A stretch of DNA of 20,671 nt from JAWWPY01 sp964412845 (GTDB taxonomy: Bacteria; Actinomycetota; Actinomycetes; Streptosporangiales; Streptosporangiaceae), in NCBI GenBank assembly GCA_964412845.1, contig CAYPQM010000126.1, positions 1 through 20,671 on the forward strand. Reading direction: 5' to 3'. Position numbers and translations under genes: made by a program. Numbering within the stretch: position 1 is the first letter of the stretch; each line of letters begins with the position of its first letter. Under the pieces are notes generated by a model. That model saw only the letters and a list, made by a program, of their open reading frames with translations, had not been told where the DNA came from and did not search any database. Shown piece after piece: positions 8,288 to 16,531 of the stretch.

Positions 8288-8797
8288 TTATTCGTTAGGC
8301 GGCTGTTCCGTCAGAGCAGTACCGGCTAGCCGCTTTCGCATCTGCAGGGATGAGATCTCGTAGCCGGATGATTCGTAAAGGCTGCGGGCAATGATGTTTC
8401 CGCCAAAGACATTCAGGCCGATTTCTTTTGCGCCGTGCTCCAGACTGTGCTGCTCAGCCGCTGCTAGGAGCTCGCGACCGTAGCCTTTACCGCGATAACC
8501 CGGGAATATTTCTATATTGTGGATCCATACGGCGCCCGGGCGTGGCCGGTCGAGCACCAGCCAGGCCATGCCGATGGAGTTGCCATCGGATGTCTCGGCG
8601 GACAACAAGAGCACCCCGGGGGTTTCGACGCCGGCCGGGAGCAAGTTGCCTATCAGCTTCGCGGCGCGGCTGTCTGCCTCCCCGGCACTCCAGACTCCGG
8701 CTCGCAGGTGGGCGGCCGCGTACCCGGGGAGGATCCTGGCGCGCCATATGCTGAACTGGGCGGCTGTCATTGGCCGCAGGCGAAGCGCTGTCAACAT
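8288..8797 (-). CDS. GNAT-family N-acetyltransferase
   Basis: The protein is 169 residues from the chosen start. The acetyl-CoA pyrophosphate loop is YRGKGYGRELLAAAE (101-115), preceded by WIHNIEIFPG (91-100), and followed by LNVFGGNIIARSLYESSGYE (128-147), the usual helix and strand of the last GNAT motif. ATG 8797 is preceded by GAGGA at seven bases and begins MLTALRLRPMTAAQF, a common GNAT opening. An in-frame ATG at 8815 and a long in-frame extension to 8953 are possible but look non-coding. It may acetylate an amine of the cluster product or serve in self-resistance. Its tight link to the carbamoyltransferase favours a tailoring or resistance role, but the substrate is unknown. Confidence 0.88.
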   Translation of the reverse strand: MLTALRLRPMTAAQFSIWRARILPGYAAAHLRAGVWSAGEADSRAAKLIGNLLPAGVETPGVLLLSAETSDGNSIGMAWLVLDRPRPGAVWIHNIEIFPGYRGKGYGRELLAAAEQHSLEHGAKEIGLNVFGGNIIARSLYESSGYEISSLQMRKRLAGTALTEQPPNE

Positions 8798-8980
8798 CCC
8801 TCCGTCCTCATCCATCGCCGCGGCTACGTGCGGGCGGTGCCGAGTCCTGTTGTTGCATTCTGCTCGCCGGTTCTGGCGCGTCTCTGGCGTCGCGCTGGCG
8901 CCCCGCGTGCGGCAGGTCCGGCCAATCTGGCTTGACCCGGCGGCGGCCGGCATCGGCAGCTTTTCTCATGATCTTGGAGT

Positions 8981-9028
8981 ACCCGGGCGAGCCGGGTGAT
9001 CGTGGGTAGCGTGCCGGTTCTCTACCGG
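8981..9028 (-). terminator. Two small tandem hairpins after the AfsR-like gene (possible weak terminator)
   Basis: CCGGT (9014-9018) pairs with ACCGG (9024-9028) across a 5-base loop and covers the stop codon. ACCCGG (8981-8986) pairs with CCGGGT (8992-8997) with another 5-base loop. No T-run follows on the minus strand, so function as a terminator is only a possibility. Apart from these, the stretch 8798-9021 holds nothing recognisable. Confidence 0.25.
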
Positions 9029-12000
9029 TCCCCTACCTCGGTGAGCAACGCCGGATGATCGGGATGGTCCTCGGCCCGGTCGTTCCCCGAATTCTGCAGC
9101 CGGGCACTGATCTGCTCGGCATCGGGGCTGCGTAGCTCATCCAGTAGGCCGGCGGCTTGCTGCCAGGCGGAGCGGGCGCCCACGGCGTCGCCAGCGTCAC
9201 GCTGGAGATCGCCAAGGTGGGTCAAGGCTTCAGCCCGCTGATAACGCGCTCCCAGTTGATCTGCCAAATCAATCGCCCGCTGGTAACACGCGATGGCTTT
9301 CGCGTACTCGCCAAGCTGGCGGTGGGCATAGCCGAGGCTGTCCCAGGCCGTGGCCTCGCCGAGCCGGTCGTGCGCCTCGCGGCAGCGGGCCATGGCTTGC
9401 GCCCAGTCGGCCAGCGCCTGCTCGTGATTACCTAGCCGGGCTCGGCACCAGCCGATGGCGCTGTGGGCTCGTCCCTGCCCGGCCAGGTGACCAGCGGCCT
9501 GATGGAGGACGAGCGCCTGCTCGGCGTCACGGAGTGCCCGGCGGTTATCGCCCTGCCGCCTGGCTACCTGGCTCAGGCCCAGGCTGGCCTGGGCTTGCCC
9601 GAGCTTGTCATCGAGCTCGGCACACAGCCGGAGGGCATGCTGCAAGTGGACGCCGGCGTCGTCCAGCGCGCCCAGTTCGATGAGGCTGGCACTGAGCCCG
9701 GAATGCGCGCGGGCCAGCCCGACCTTGTCGCCGGCTCGCTCAGCGGACGTGAGTGCCGTGCGCTGGACTGCTGCGCCATCCTGCCAGCGCCCGTCCAAGT
9801 CGAATATGCCGGTCAGACACCATGCGATCTGCCAGGCATAGGCGTCGAATCCTGTCTTGGCCGCGAACTCAACGGCCGCCATCAGCACCTGGTATTCGTC
9901 CTGGAACCAGGCTAGTGCCTGGCTGTAATCGGCTATTCCTTCCGGTGCGACGCCGCTCTGGGGCCTGGCCAGGATGAGCGGTTCTTTCGCTGGAGACAGG
10001 AGGCGGCCGGCGGCATGAGCGGTGTGAACGTAGTGCTGAAGTACCCGGCCGGTAGCTGCGTCCCGGCTCGTTTTATCTTCTTCCACTTCAGCGCGCTCGG
10101 CAGCGTAGACACGAAGCAGGTTGTGGAATGTGAACCGTCCCGGAGAGTGGCTGCTCACCACATTGGCGTGGACCAGTTCAGCTAGCAGGCGGTGCGTCTC
10201 CGGCAATGACAGACCGGCCAGGCTGGCGGCGGCGGCAGCGGCGATGTCCGGGCCGCCATGCAGGCCGAGCAGCCGGAACATCCGCGACGCCCGGCGGCTG
10301 AGGATCTCGTAGGACCGTGAGAACACGGCCCGGATGCTGCTCTCTTCATCCCCGGTGTCCAGGGCATGGAGCAGGCCGGTGTCGCGCAACTCCGCGGCCA
10401 GGCCCGCTAGGGACAGGCCGGGCTGAAGCGCGATGCGGGCGGCCGCGGCGGCGAGCGCGCACGGCAACTGGGCGCATTGTTCGATCACTTCGGTGATTAC
10501 TCCGGGCTCGGCTGCGGCCCGGTCTGCGCTGAGGCGGCGGATCAACAGCTCGCGGGCCTGGGCCTTGCTGAGAACGTCCAGGGAGAGCGGCAGCGCCCCC
10601 TCGACCACGACCAGGCCGGTGAGCTGGCTGCGGCTGGTGACGATCACCATGCAGTGCCGGCCGCCTGGCAGCAGTGGGCGCACCTGGGTAACGTCACGGG
10701 CGTTGTCCAGCACGACCAGCATCCGCTTGCCTGCCAGCAGGCGACGGTAGAGATCCGCGCAGCCTTCCAGGGTCAACGGCATCCGGTCAGCCGGGACTCC
10801 CAGGGCGCCCAGGAATCTGCGAATCGCATGCCTCGGTGTAGCGGCCCCCCTGGTTGGGCCGAAACCGCGCAGGTTCACGTACAGCTGCCCATCGGGGAAC
10901 CGGTCGGCAACCTCATGCGCCCAGTGCACGGCCAGCGCGGTTTTGCCCACTCCCGCCGGGCCGGTCACCAGGAGCAGCCCGGTCCCAGTTCCCTGGGCGG
11001 CATGGTCGGACAGCTTGGTCAGGGCGGTCAGCTCAGCGACCCGGCCCACGAAGGATTGCGCGGCGGTTGGCAACTGCCGTGGCGCACCCTCTGCCCTGAT
11101 CAGCTCCGGACATTGACCGTTAGCCGCGGCGGCATGAGCAGCCGGGGTGGCGGTGAGCATGCTGGCTGCGCCGGCCGCGGGCCGGCCGGATGCAGCAGGA
11201 TAATTCCTCAGCTTCGGGTCGCCGGTCAGGATGCGCTGATGCAGCTCTTGTAGCCCGGAGTTGGGCTCAACGCCGAGCTCTTCGACCAGAAGCCGGCGTG
11301 CGCGTTGATAGACAGCCAGTGCGTCGGCCTGACGGTCGCACCGGTACAGCGCGAGCATGAGCTGGGCGTAAAGCCGCTCCTGGAGCGGGTGCTGCTCGAT
11401 TAAGGCATAGAGCTCAGGGACCAGGGCGGTGTGTTTGCCCAGATGCAGTTGGGCATCGTTCCTCAACTCGATCGCTTCCAGCCGCATCTGCTGCCAATTC
11501 GGCCGCACGCTGCGGATCAGTTCCTCGGATGGCACGTCGGCCAGCGGAGTGCTCCGCCACAAGTGCAGGGCCTCGGTGAGCGCCGCGGCCGCTTGATCCC
11601 ACGATCTGACCCGCATCGCCTCCTCCCCGGCCCTGATCAACGTATTGAACCGGGCGGTGTCCAGTTCTTCGGTCCCGACCCGGATCAGGTAACCGGGCTG
11701 GCAGGTTTCGATCCGGGCGCCAGCTACCGGCCCCAGCCCCTGCCGCAGCCGCTTGATATAGCTGTGCAGCGTGAAGTGGCCACCGGCCGGAGGAGCACCG
11801 TCCCACAGGAACTCGACCAGTTCATCCGCGGAGATCACCAGCCCGGGGCGGCACAGCAGGGATGCGAGCAGCACCCGCTGCTTGGCTGCTGTCAGACGCA
11901 ACTCCAGGTCCCCGGACCGCACCAGCAACGGGCCCAGCAGCCCGAACCACACTCCATTGGCCGACGACACGACGCACGTCTTCCCCTGCTCATCCTCCGG

Positions 12001-12150
12001 GACCACGTCATCGCCCCCATCCTGGCCGGCCTCCGCAGCCCCGCATGGGGCGGCAAGCCCCGGATCTGGACCCGTCGACCACCCGGGCAGTGTGCCGGCG
12101 AAACTGCTCAGCGCCGCACCGCGATCGAACTCTCTCGCCGGGCTGGGCAC
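9022..12150 (-). CDS. AfsR-like SARP transcriptional regulator with NB-ARC and TPR domains
   Basis: This 1042-residue protein has the full AfsR/RedD layout. An OmpR-type winged helix covers about 66-160 (FGLLGPLLV at 69-77). A bacterial transcriptional activation domain covers about 165-312 and closes with LGVEPNSGLQELHQRILTGD (292-311). The STAND ATPase has Walker A GPAGVGKTA (397-405) and Walker B MLVVLDNARD (477-486). A C-terminal run of TPR-like helices starts near 790. The family activates promoters of biosynthetic genes through tandem repeats near the -35 region. GTG 12150 has GGAG at a good distance, but about 60 residues precede the first conserved strand; GTG 11970 (VSSANGVWFGLLG) is an alternative. 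The gene lies upstream of the acetyltransferase and carbamoyltransferase genes on the same strand, and may control the whole cluster. Confidence 0.93.
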   Translation of the reverse strand: MPSPAREFDRGAALSSFAGTLPGWSTGPDPGLAAPCGAAEAGQDGGDDVVPEDEQGKTCVVSSANGVWFGLLGPLLVRSGDLELRLTAAKQRVLLASLLCRPGLVISADELVEFLWDGAPPAGGHFTLHSYIKRLRQGLGPVAGARIETCQPGYLIRVGTEELDTARFNTLIRAGEEAMRVRSWDQAAAALTEALHLWRSTPLADVPSEELIRSVRPNWQQMRLEAIELRNDAQLHLGKHTALVPELYALIEQHPLQERLYAQLMLALYRCDRQADALAVYQRARRLLVEELGVEPNSGLQELHQRILTGDPKLRNYPAASGRPAAGAASMLTATPAAHAAAANGQCPELIRAEGAPRQLPTAAQSFVGRVAELTALTKLSDHAAQGTGTGLLLVTGPAGVGKTALAVHWAHEVADRFPDGQLYVNLRGFGPTRGAATPRHAIRRFLGALGVPADRMPLTLEGCADLYRRLLAGKRMLVVLDNARDVTQVRPLLPGGRHCMVIVTSRSQLTGLVVVEGALPLSLDVLSKAQARELLIRRLSADRAAAEPGVITEVIEQCAQLPCALAAAAARIALQPGLSLAGLAAELRDTGLLHALDTGDEESSIRAVFSRSYEILSRRASRMFRLLGLHGGPDIAAAAAASLAGLSLPETHRLLAELVHANVVSSHSPGRFTFHNLLRVYAAERAEVEEDKTSRDAATGRVLQHYVHTAHAAGRLLSPAKEPLILARPQSGVAPEGIADYSQALAWFQDEYQVLMAAVEFAAKTGFDAYAWQIAWCLTGIFDLDGRWQDGAAVQRTALTSAERAGDKVGLARAHSGLSASLIELGALDDAGVHLQHALRLCAELDDKLGQAQASLGLSQVARRQGDNRRALRDAEQALVLHQAAGHLAGQGRAHSAIGWCRARLGNHEQALADWAQAMARCREAHDRLGEATAWDSLGYAHRQLGEYAKAIACYQRAIDLADQLGARYQRAEALTHLGDLQRDAGDAVGARSAWQQAAGLLDELRSPDAEQISARLQNSGNDRAEDHPDHPALLTEVGDR

Positions 12151-12281
12151 GGAGGCTCCGGGTGGGTTCCGAGGTGTGGACTTCCGGCGGGTGAGGGCTT
12201 GACCGCGCTAGGGCCCGGACCTGGCGACGCGCCGCGGTTCGTCGCTGTGGCGTTCGCGTCCTGCGCGAGCCCTGGTCAGCC

Positions 12282-12308
12282 GCCGCCTACCCGAAACCCA
12301 GTGGCGGC
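12282..12308 (-). terminator. Possible hairpin after the secreted-protein gene
   Basis: GCCGCC (12282-12287) and GGCGGC (12303-12308) are perfect inverted repeats with a 15-base loop, about ten bases past the stop of the upstream minus-strand gene. There is no T-run. The rest of 12151-12318 shows nothing recognisable. Confidence 0.3.
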
Positions 12309-12318
12309 CTACGTTTTA

Positions 12319-12774
12319 CTAGCACTTGTCGTTGCCAGACCAGCCAAAATTAGTAACCTCACTTATATAAAACCACCTGACACTCTTCGGGAGGTTGTAG
12401 TAAGTGGTTCCATGGCCGAAGTGATTGTATACGGTATAGCTATGCAAATTGTCGTGGCCATAGATGTAGCCAGAATTATTCCCGCCGCAGAAGGCGCGCA
12501 TGTTGGGCCAGGGGGACAGGCTCAGTATGCCCCTGAAACCGTAACAGGACACGCTGCCGGTAGGTCCTTTGACGTGCATCCAGTGCGAATGGCTGGCACA
12601 AGTAGCCTGACGGATACTGCCGCTGATGCGGTGATTTGCGGCGATGCCGGGCTGTGCCGCTGCTGCTGGCCCGGCGGTACCGGCCAGCGCCGCCGGGTTG
12701 TTGAAGGCGACCGCGCAGGCGGCGCCGGTGAAGGTGGTCGCGACGCGCATTGTCTTCTTGATGCCTGACTTCAT
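12319..12774 (-). CDS. Small secreted protein with four cysteines, beta/gamma-crystallin-like
   Basis: This 151-residue protein begins with a Sec-type signal: MKSGIKKTMR is basic, a hydrophobic stretch follows, and cleavage is likely near AAAA-Q (about 40-41). The mature part has Cys at 59, 77, 96 and 151, enough for two disulfides, and is rich in Tyr, Gly and Asn (SCYGFRGILSLSPWPNMRAF, 76-95; CGGNNSGYIYGHDN, 96-109; NFGWSGNDKC, 142-151). It resembles small secreted beta/gamma-crystallin-like proteins of streptomycetes, but I cannot name a family firmly. AAAGGA stands seven bases before ATG 12774. The last two thirds of the coding sequence is strikingly AT-rich for this window, with codons such as ATA, TTT and TAT. 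It lies 46 bases after the SARP gene on the same strand and may be co-transcribed with it. Function unknown. Confidence 0.82.
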   Translation of the reverse strand: MKSGIKKTMRVATTFTGAACAVAFNNPAALAGTAGPAAAAQPGIAANHRISGSIRQATCASHSHWMHVKGPTGSVSCYGFRGILSLSPWPNMRAFCGGNNSGYIYGHDNLHSYTVYNHFGHGTTYYNLPKSVRWFYISEVTNFGWSGNDKC

Positions 12775-12820
12775 CGCGCTGTCCTTTCTGGGCTGTGATC
12801 GATTGACACTGTGATGTCGG

Positions 12821-13657
12821 CTAGTACGGCAGCGCGGACACCGTTTCCGGCCGGCCCGGCCCGGCCGCCCGCGGCCATTGTGGAGGGTCGAGGATGGGAT
12901 CGGCGGTCACGATGTGCTGGTGCAGCTGGCGCAGCTCGGGTCCGGGCTCGACGCCAAGGTTGTCGGCCAGGCACATGCGTACCTGCTGGTATGTGCCCAG
13001 GGCGTCGGCCTGCCGTCCGCACCGGTAATAGGCCAGCATGAGCTGGGCCTGGATGTGCTCATGCAGCGGATGCCCGGCCGCCAGCTGGCGGAGCTCGGCG
13101 AGCACGTAGTGGTGGCGGCCGAGGTGCAGCTCGGCGTCCATCTGGGCCGTGACCAACTGCAGGCGCGCCTCTTCCAGCCGCTCGGCCACCGACCGGTGCA
13201 GCACATCGGATGGGATGTCTTCCAGCGCGCGGCCGCGCCACAGGCACAGCGCCCGGCCCGATGCCCGGCCTGCCCGTTCCCACTGCTGGGCTTCGGCGGC
13301 CAGCCGCGACTCGGCATGCAGGCGGTCAAGTTCGTCCAGGTCGAATTCGCCTGGCGGGTGAACCTCAACCGCGTAACCGGTGGGCCGGCTGACCAGCCGG
13401 GTACCCACCTGACCCAGGGTCCGGCGCAACCGGGCCACGTAGGTGCGGATCGCCGCCAGCGCGTTGGGCGGCGGCGCGTCCTGCCACAAGGCATTCGCGA
13501 GCTGGTCACCGGTAACCGTCGTGTTGGCCCGCAGCAGCAGCGCGGCCATGATGACCCGCTGCTTGGGTTGCGGGATAGCGATGGCCGTGCCACCGGCCCC
13601 GGTGACTAGCAGCGGGCCGAGCAGGCCGAAGCCAACCGGCAGGTCTGGCGTTTTCAT
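12821..13657 (-). CDS. Small SARP-family transcriptional regulator
   Basis: The protein is 278 residues from the chosen start, the usual size for a two-domain SARP. The OmpR-type winged helix runs about 9-100 (FGLLGPLLVTG, 10-20; QPKQRVIMAALLLRANT, 30-46; RTYVARLRRTLG, 71-82). The activation domain occupies about 105-250 and ends LGVEPGPELRQLHQHIVTAD. There is no ATPase domain. ATG 13657 is preceded by GGAG at five bases; an in-frame ATG at 13675 is an alternative and 13777 is too far upstream. Such proteins are pathway-specific activators that bind tandem heptamer repeats. It is the first gene of a minus-strand series and is divergent from the membrane-protein gene at 14051, so the shared 393-base interval may hold both promoters. 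Confidence 0.9.
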   Translation of the reverse strand: MKTPDLPVGFGLLGPLLVTGAGGTAIAIPQPKQRVIMAALLLRANTTVTGDQLANALWQDAPPPNALAAIRTYVARLRRTLGQVGTRLVSRPTGYAVEVHPPGEFDLDELDRLHAESRLAAEAQQWERAGRASGRALCLWRGRALEDIPSDVLHRSVAERLEEARLQLVTAQMDAELHLGRHHYVLAELRQLAAGHPLHEHIQAQLMLAYYRCGRQADALGTYQQVRMCLADNLGVEPGPELRQLHQHIVTADPILDPPQWPRAAGPGRPETVSALPY

Positions 13658-14050
13658 TCCCTCTCCAGGCGTCATGCAAATCACATGTGCCACGGCCACA
13701 AGGCGCCTAATGAGAGTTACGCCTGCCGCATGGATGACGCTACTTTCGGCCCCGGACCTGAGGCAAGGTAGTTTCACACGAAGAATTGGTGGCAGTTTCG
13801 GGGAAGTATTGCCGGTCCGGGATATCCCTCGTCAGCCATGGCTGCCAGGACGCGGCGGCGGCTGTATTATCCAGCCGGGAAAGCCCTGATTGCGCAGCCT
13901 GGGCGATGCGCGGGCGAGCGCGGTTCCGGCTTAATAGTGACCTCAACAAAGGCCTCTTGGATGCTGGCCAAGAATCTTCTGCGGGCCTTCGCAGCCAATG
14001 GGCGGCCGGTCTTCGGCCGGCGCAGCACAACAGGTGAAGGGTGACTGGCT
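13658..14050. other. Divergent intergenic region between the SARP gene and the membrane-protein gene
   Basis: This 393-base interval must hold promoters for both flanking genes. Short open frames on the plus strand (from 13786 and 13838) lack the codon bias of the neighbours and are not called. There is a CGGCCG palindromic pair around 14005-14025. I found no convincing -10/-35 pair or SARP-type heptamer repeat by eye. Confidence 0.4.
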
Positions 14051-14953
14051 GTGCATGAGACGGACGTGAACGAAACCGGCCCCGACGGGCGCGGCGCCTT
14101 CCTGGCCGGGCCTGGTGACGTGCCGCCGGGCACCGGCGCTCCGCATGTCGTGCGGGACGGGGGCGCCACGGTGAGGCAGCGTCACCGGCGTCCGCGCAGG
14201 CGGGTGCTCGTGGCAGCGGGTGGGGCCGCGGTCGCGGCCGGGGTGACGGCCGCGCTGCTGGCGGCATCGGCCGGCCACCCGCCGTCGCCGCGGGCCGCGG
14301 TGGCCGGCGCGCTGGCGAAGACCTCGGCGGCCAGTTACCGGTTCAGCCTGGACTCGGTGGTGCGGTTCAGGGGGCGTGACATGTACTCGGGTGTGGTGTC
14401 CGGCGCGTTCGACCCCCGGCACGGGCTGGGCACCGAGCTGCTGGCCCTACGGCGGCCAGACGGCCCGGCGACAGCGCAGATCCGGTTCCTCGGCCGGTAT
14501 GTGTACACGCGGGTACCCGGGAGTGCGGCCCTCGGCCAGCCCTGGGACAAGGCCCCGGTGCCGCCCGTGACGGCCGACGGGATACCGCGGTCCGAGATGT
14601 ATGGCTTCGTCACCGACCGGCCAGTCAGCCCGGCTGAGCTTTCGGAGGCGCTGCGCTCGGCGGGCACGGTGCGCGAGGCGGGATCCGCCTCCGGCCCGGG
14701 CTGGACCGGCCCCAGGTACGTGTTCACCGTGCGCCTCCCCGGAGCGCCGCAGTCGCTCACCGCGACCGTGCAGCTCGATCAGCAGGGGCGGGTCCGGCGC
14801 CTGGTGACCATCACCAGGCAGGGCAGGCAGGGCAACGTCACGACCGACCGGGATCTCACCTTCGGTGACTTCGGCGCGCCGGTACCGGTCACCGCGCCAC
14901 CGGCCAGCCAGGTCAGCTACACCAGCCGCCCCTACTGGGGATTCTTCTTCTGA
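14051..14953 (+). CDS. Membrane-anchored extracytoplasmic protein, LppX/LolA-like
   Basis: This 300-residue protein starts at a GTG with GAAGGG about ten bases upstream. Residues 41-51 are strongly basic and are followed by a single hydrophobic segment (VLVAAGGAAVAAGVTAALLA, 52-71), so the N-terminal 40 residues should be cytoplasmic and the rest outside. The outer part has alternating strands typical of LppX/LprG- or LolA-like lipid-binding folds (SYRFSLDSVVRFRGRD, 95-110; QIRFLGRYVYTRVPG, 142-156; RYVFTVRLPGAPQSLTATVQ, 223-242). The sequence closes with the aromatic end RPYWGFFF. No lipobox Cys is seen. It could sense, carry or scavenge a lipid-like molecule, but no function is established. 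It stands 189 bases before the sulfotransferase gene on the same strand. Confidence 0.8.
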   Translation: MHETDVNETGPDGRGAFLAGPGDVPPGTGAPHVVRDGGATVRQRHRRPRRRVLVAAGGAAVAAGVTAALLAASAGHPPSPRAAVAGALAKTSAASYRFSLDSVVRFRGRDMYSGVVSGAFDPRHGLGTELLALRRPDGPATAQIRFLGRYVYTRVPGSAALGQPWDKAPVPPVTADGIPRSEMYGFVTDRPVSPAELSEALRSAGTVREAGSASGPGWTGPRYVFTVRLPGAPQSLTATVQLDQQGRVRRLVTITRQGRQGNVTTDRDLTFGDFGAPVPVTAPPASQVSYTSRPYWGFFF

Positions 14954-15008
14954 ACCACGCCTGCCCCCCGAGGTGGCCGACGTTGCGGCGGCGATGCATG
15001 CACGATGC

Positions 15009-15022
15009 GGTGCACAGGCACC
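15009..15022. repeat. Short perfect hairpin upstream of the SCP2-fused sulfotransferase gene
   Basis: GGTGC (15009-15013) and GCACC (15018-15022) flank a 4-base loop in the 189-base gap before ATG 15143. It could be an operator or 5'-leader element; nothing else in 14954-15142 is recognisable. Confidence 0.25.
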
Positions 15023-15142
15023 ATGGGTCCAGGTCTTAGCGAACCCCTATTGGATGCGCCAGTGAGTGAGATCCCAGTGGAGCAATTGAATCCGGCGGCC
15101 TGGCATGGCCCAGGCAATGGCCGCAGCGATGGCGGACAGCAG

Positions 15143-16531
15143 ATGGACCCGGTCTTCGTGTTGTGCATGGGGCGTTCTGGGTCGACGCTGCTGCGGCTGA
15201 TCCTGGATACGCATCCGGACCTGGCCTGCCCGCCGGAGACGAACATCCCGGCGTTGTGCTCGCAGCTGGCGGTGGTGTGGTCGCTGATCGAGGGTGCGCC
15301 GCTGGCACTGCAGCGGGGCGACGCACCGCCGCAAGTCCCCGATGCCGCGATCGCCGGCATCCGGCAGACCATGGACCTGATGACGGCGCCGTACCTGAAG
15401 CGGCGAGGGAAACGGCTGTATTGCGATAAGAGCCTGGGTACGGCACCACACACCGAACTGCTGACCCGGATCTATCCCGCGACCCGGTTCATCTGCTTGT
15501 ATCGCCATCCGATGGACATGATCAGTTCCGGGCTTGAGGCGTGCCCGTGGGGGCTGAACGGCTACGGATTCGACCCGTACATCGCCGGCTCACCGGGCAA
15601 TGCGGTGATGGCGCTCGCTAGGTACTGGCACGACCAGGCCCGGGCGATAGCCGAGGCCGAGGAGGCGCACCCAGACCTCTGCCACCGGGTGCGGTATGAG
15701 GACATGGTGCGGGAGCCGGAACGCATCGCGGCGGGGATCTTCGATTTCATCGGCGTCGGGCGGGTGCCCGGCATCGCGCAGGCGGTCTTCGCCCACGAGC
15801 ACGAGCGGTTCGGCCCGGCCGACCACAAGATCTGGCATACCGGCAGGATCAGCCCGGACTCGATCGGCAGAAGTGATTCGGTTCCGATGGGGCTGATCCC
15901 GCCGCCCATCCTGGAGTCCATCAACGAACTGCTCGGCAAGCTTGGCTACGTCCCGATCGACGAGAAGTGGGGAACCGCCGACAGCCCAGCCAGCCTGCTG
16001 GTACCCGCCGGAGACGACGCTGGTGCCCCGGAGCGCGCCAATGTTCCCGGGCCGGGCACGCCGGTGCCCGGGGCCGCCGTGCTGGCCGGCCGGCTGGCCG
16101 CGGGGGTGGCCCGGATCGACAGCGTCTTCGCCGACCGGTGGCAGGAGCACATGGCGGAGAGCTTCACGGTGGCGATCCGCCAGCCGCACATCGACCGGCC
16201 GGTGTGCTGGCGGGTCGATCTCGCCGCGCGCACGCTCAGCAGTGACGCCAGCCCGGCCGCGGTTGATCAGGAAAACGGTGATGATGAGGACGGCGTAGAG
16301 CCTGCCTGGAGCATCGTCGGGACCGCGCAGGCGTGGCTGGAACTTCTGGACGGCCGCGTCAATCTGAGCGTGGCGCTGCGCCGCAATGAGCTGAGGTACT
16401 GCGACTACGGCGAGAGTGGAATCTTCGCCGACGAGGGCAGGATCGGGCTGCTCGCCGATCTGCTCGGCCTGCCGTCGCTGGCGCACCATGCCGCCATGGC
16501 CGGCGGCCAGTCTCCCGCCCTGGCGGGCTGA
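15143..16531 (+). CDS. Sulfotransferase with SCP2-like C-terminal domain
   Basis: The protein is 462 residues from the chosen start. The PAPS 5'-phosphosulfate loop FVLCMGRSGSTLLRLILDTH (5-24) is canonical. The 3'-phosphate segment FICLYRHPMDMISSGL (116-131) follows, and RVRYEDMVREPE (182-193) completes the family pattern, so it should be an active sulfotransferase. After about residue 280 comes a linker and then an extra domain of about 140 residues ending AWLELLDGRVNLSVALRRNE (396-415), which resembles a sterol-carrier-protein-2 lipid-binding fold. ATG 15143 is preferred because codons between 15005 (an earlier in-frame ATG) and 15143 have much weaker G/C third-position bias and no family motif. 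Its TGA overlaps the ATG of the next gene by one base. The acceptor is unknown; the extra domain might present a hydrophobic substrate. Confidence 0.88.
   Translation: MDPVFVLCMGRSGSTLLRLILDTHPDLACPPETNIPALCSQLAVVWSLIEGAPLALQRGDAPPQVPDAAIAGIRQTMDLMTAPYLKRRGKRLYCDKSLGTAPHTELLTRIYPATRFICLYRHPMDMISSGLEACPWGLNGYGFDPYIAGSPGNAVMALARYWHDQARAIAEAEEAHPDLCHRVRYEDMVREPERIAAGIFDFIGVGRVPGIAQAVFAHEHERFGPADHKIWHTGRISPDSIGRSDSVPMGLIPPPILESINELLGKLGYVPIDEKWGTADSPASLLVPAGDDAGAPERANVPGPGTPVPGAAVLAGRLAAGVARIDSVFADRWQEHMAESFTVAIRQPHIDRPVCWRVDLAARTLSSDASPAAVDQENGDDEDGVEPAWSIVGTAQAWLELLDGRVNLSVALRRNELRYCDYGESGIFADEGRIGLLADLLGLPSLAHHAAMAGGQSPALAG

Noticed and set aside
12361..12480. The AT-rich patch considered as a promoter or attachment site
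   Set aside because: It lies inside the reading frame of the secreted protein and encodes its conserved Tyr/Gly-rich and Cys-containing end. No repeats typical of an attachment site flank it.
11431..12768. A 445-codon plus-strand open frame
   Set aside because: It is antisense to the AfsR-like and secreted-protein genes, has no recognisable motif, and long shadow frames are common in high-GC DNA.
12878..13609. A 243-codon plus-strand frame opposite the small SARP gene
   Set aside because: It mirrors the SARP coding sequence and shows no family features.
13786..14037. An 83-codon plus-strand frame with several Cys, Ser and Thr, considered as a RiPP precursor
   Set aside because: It has poor codon bias (includes TTA), no clear ribosome site, and no leader/core pattern. 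It is also far from the TOMM genes.
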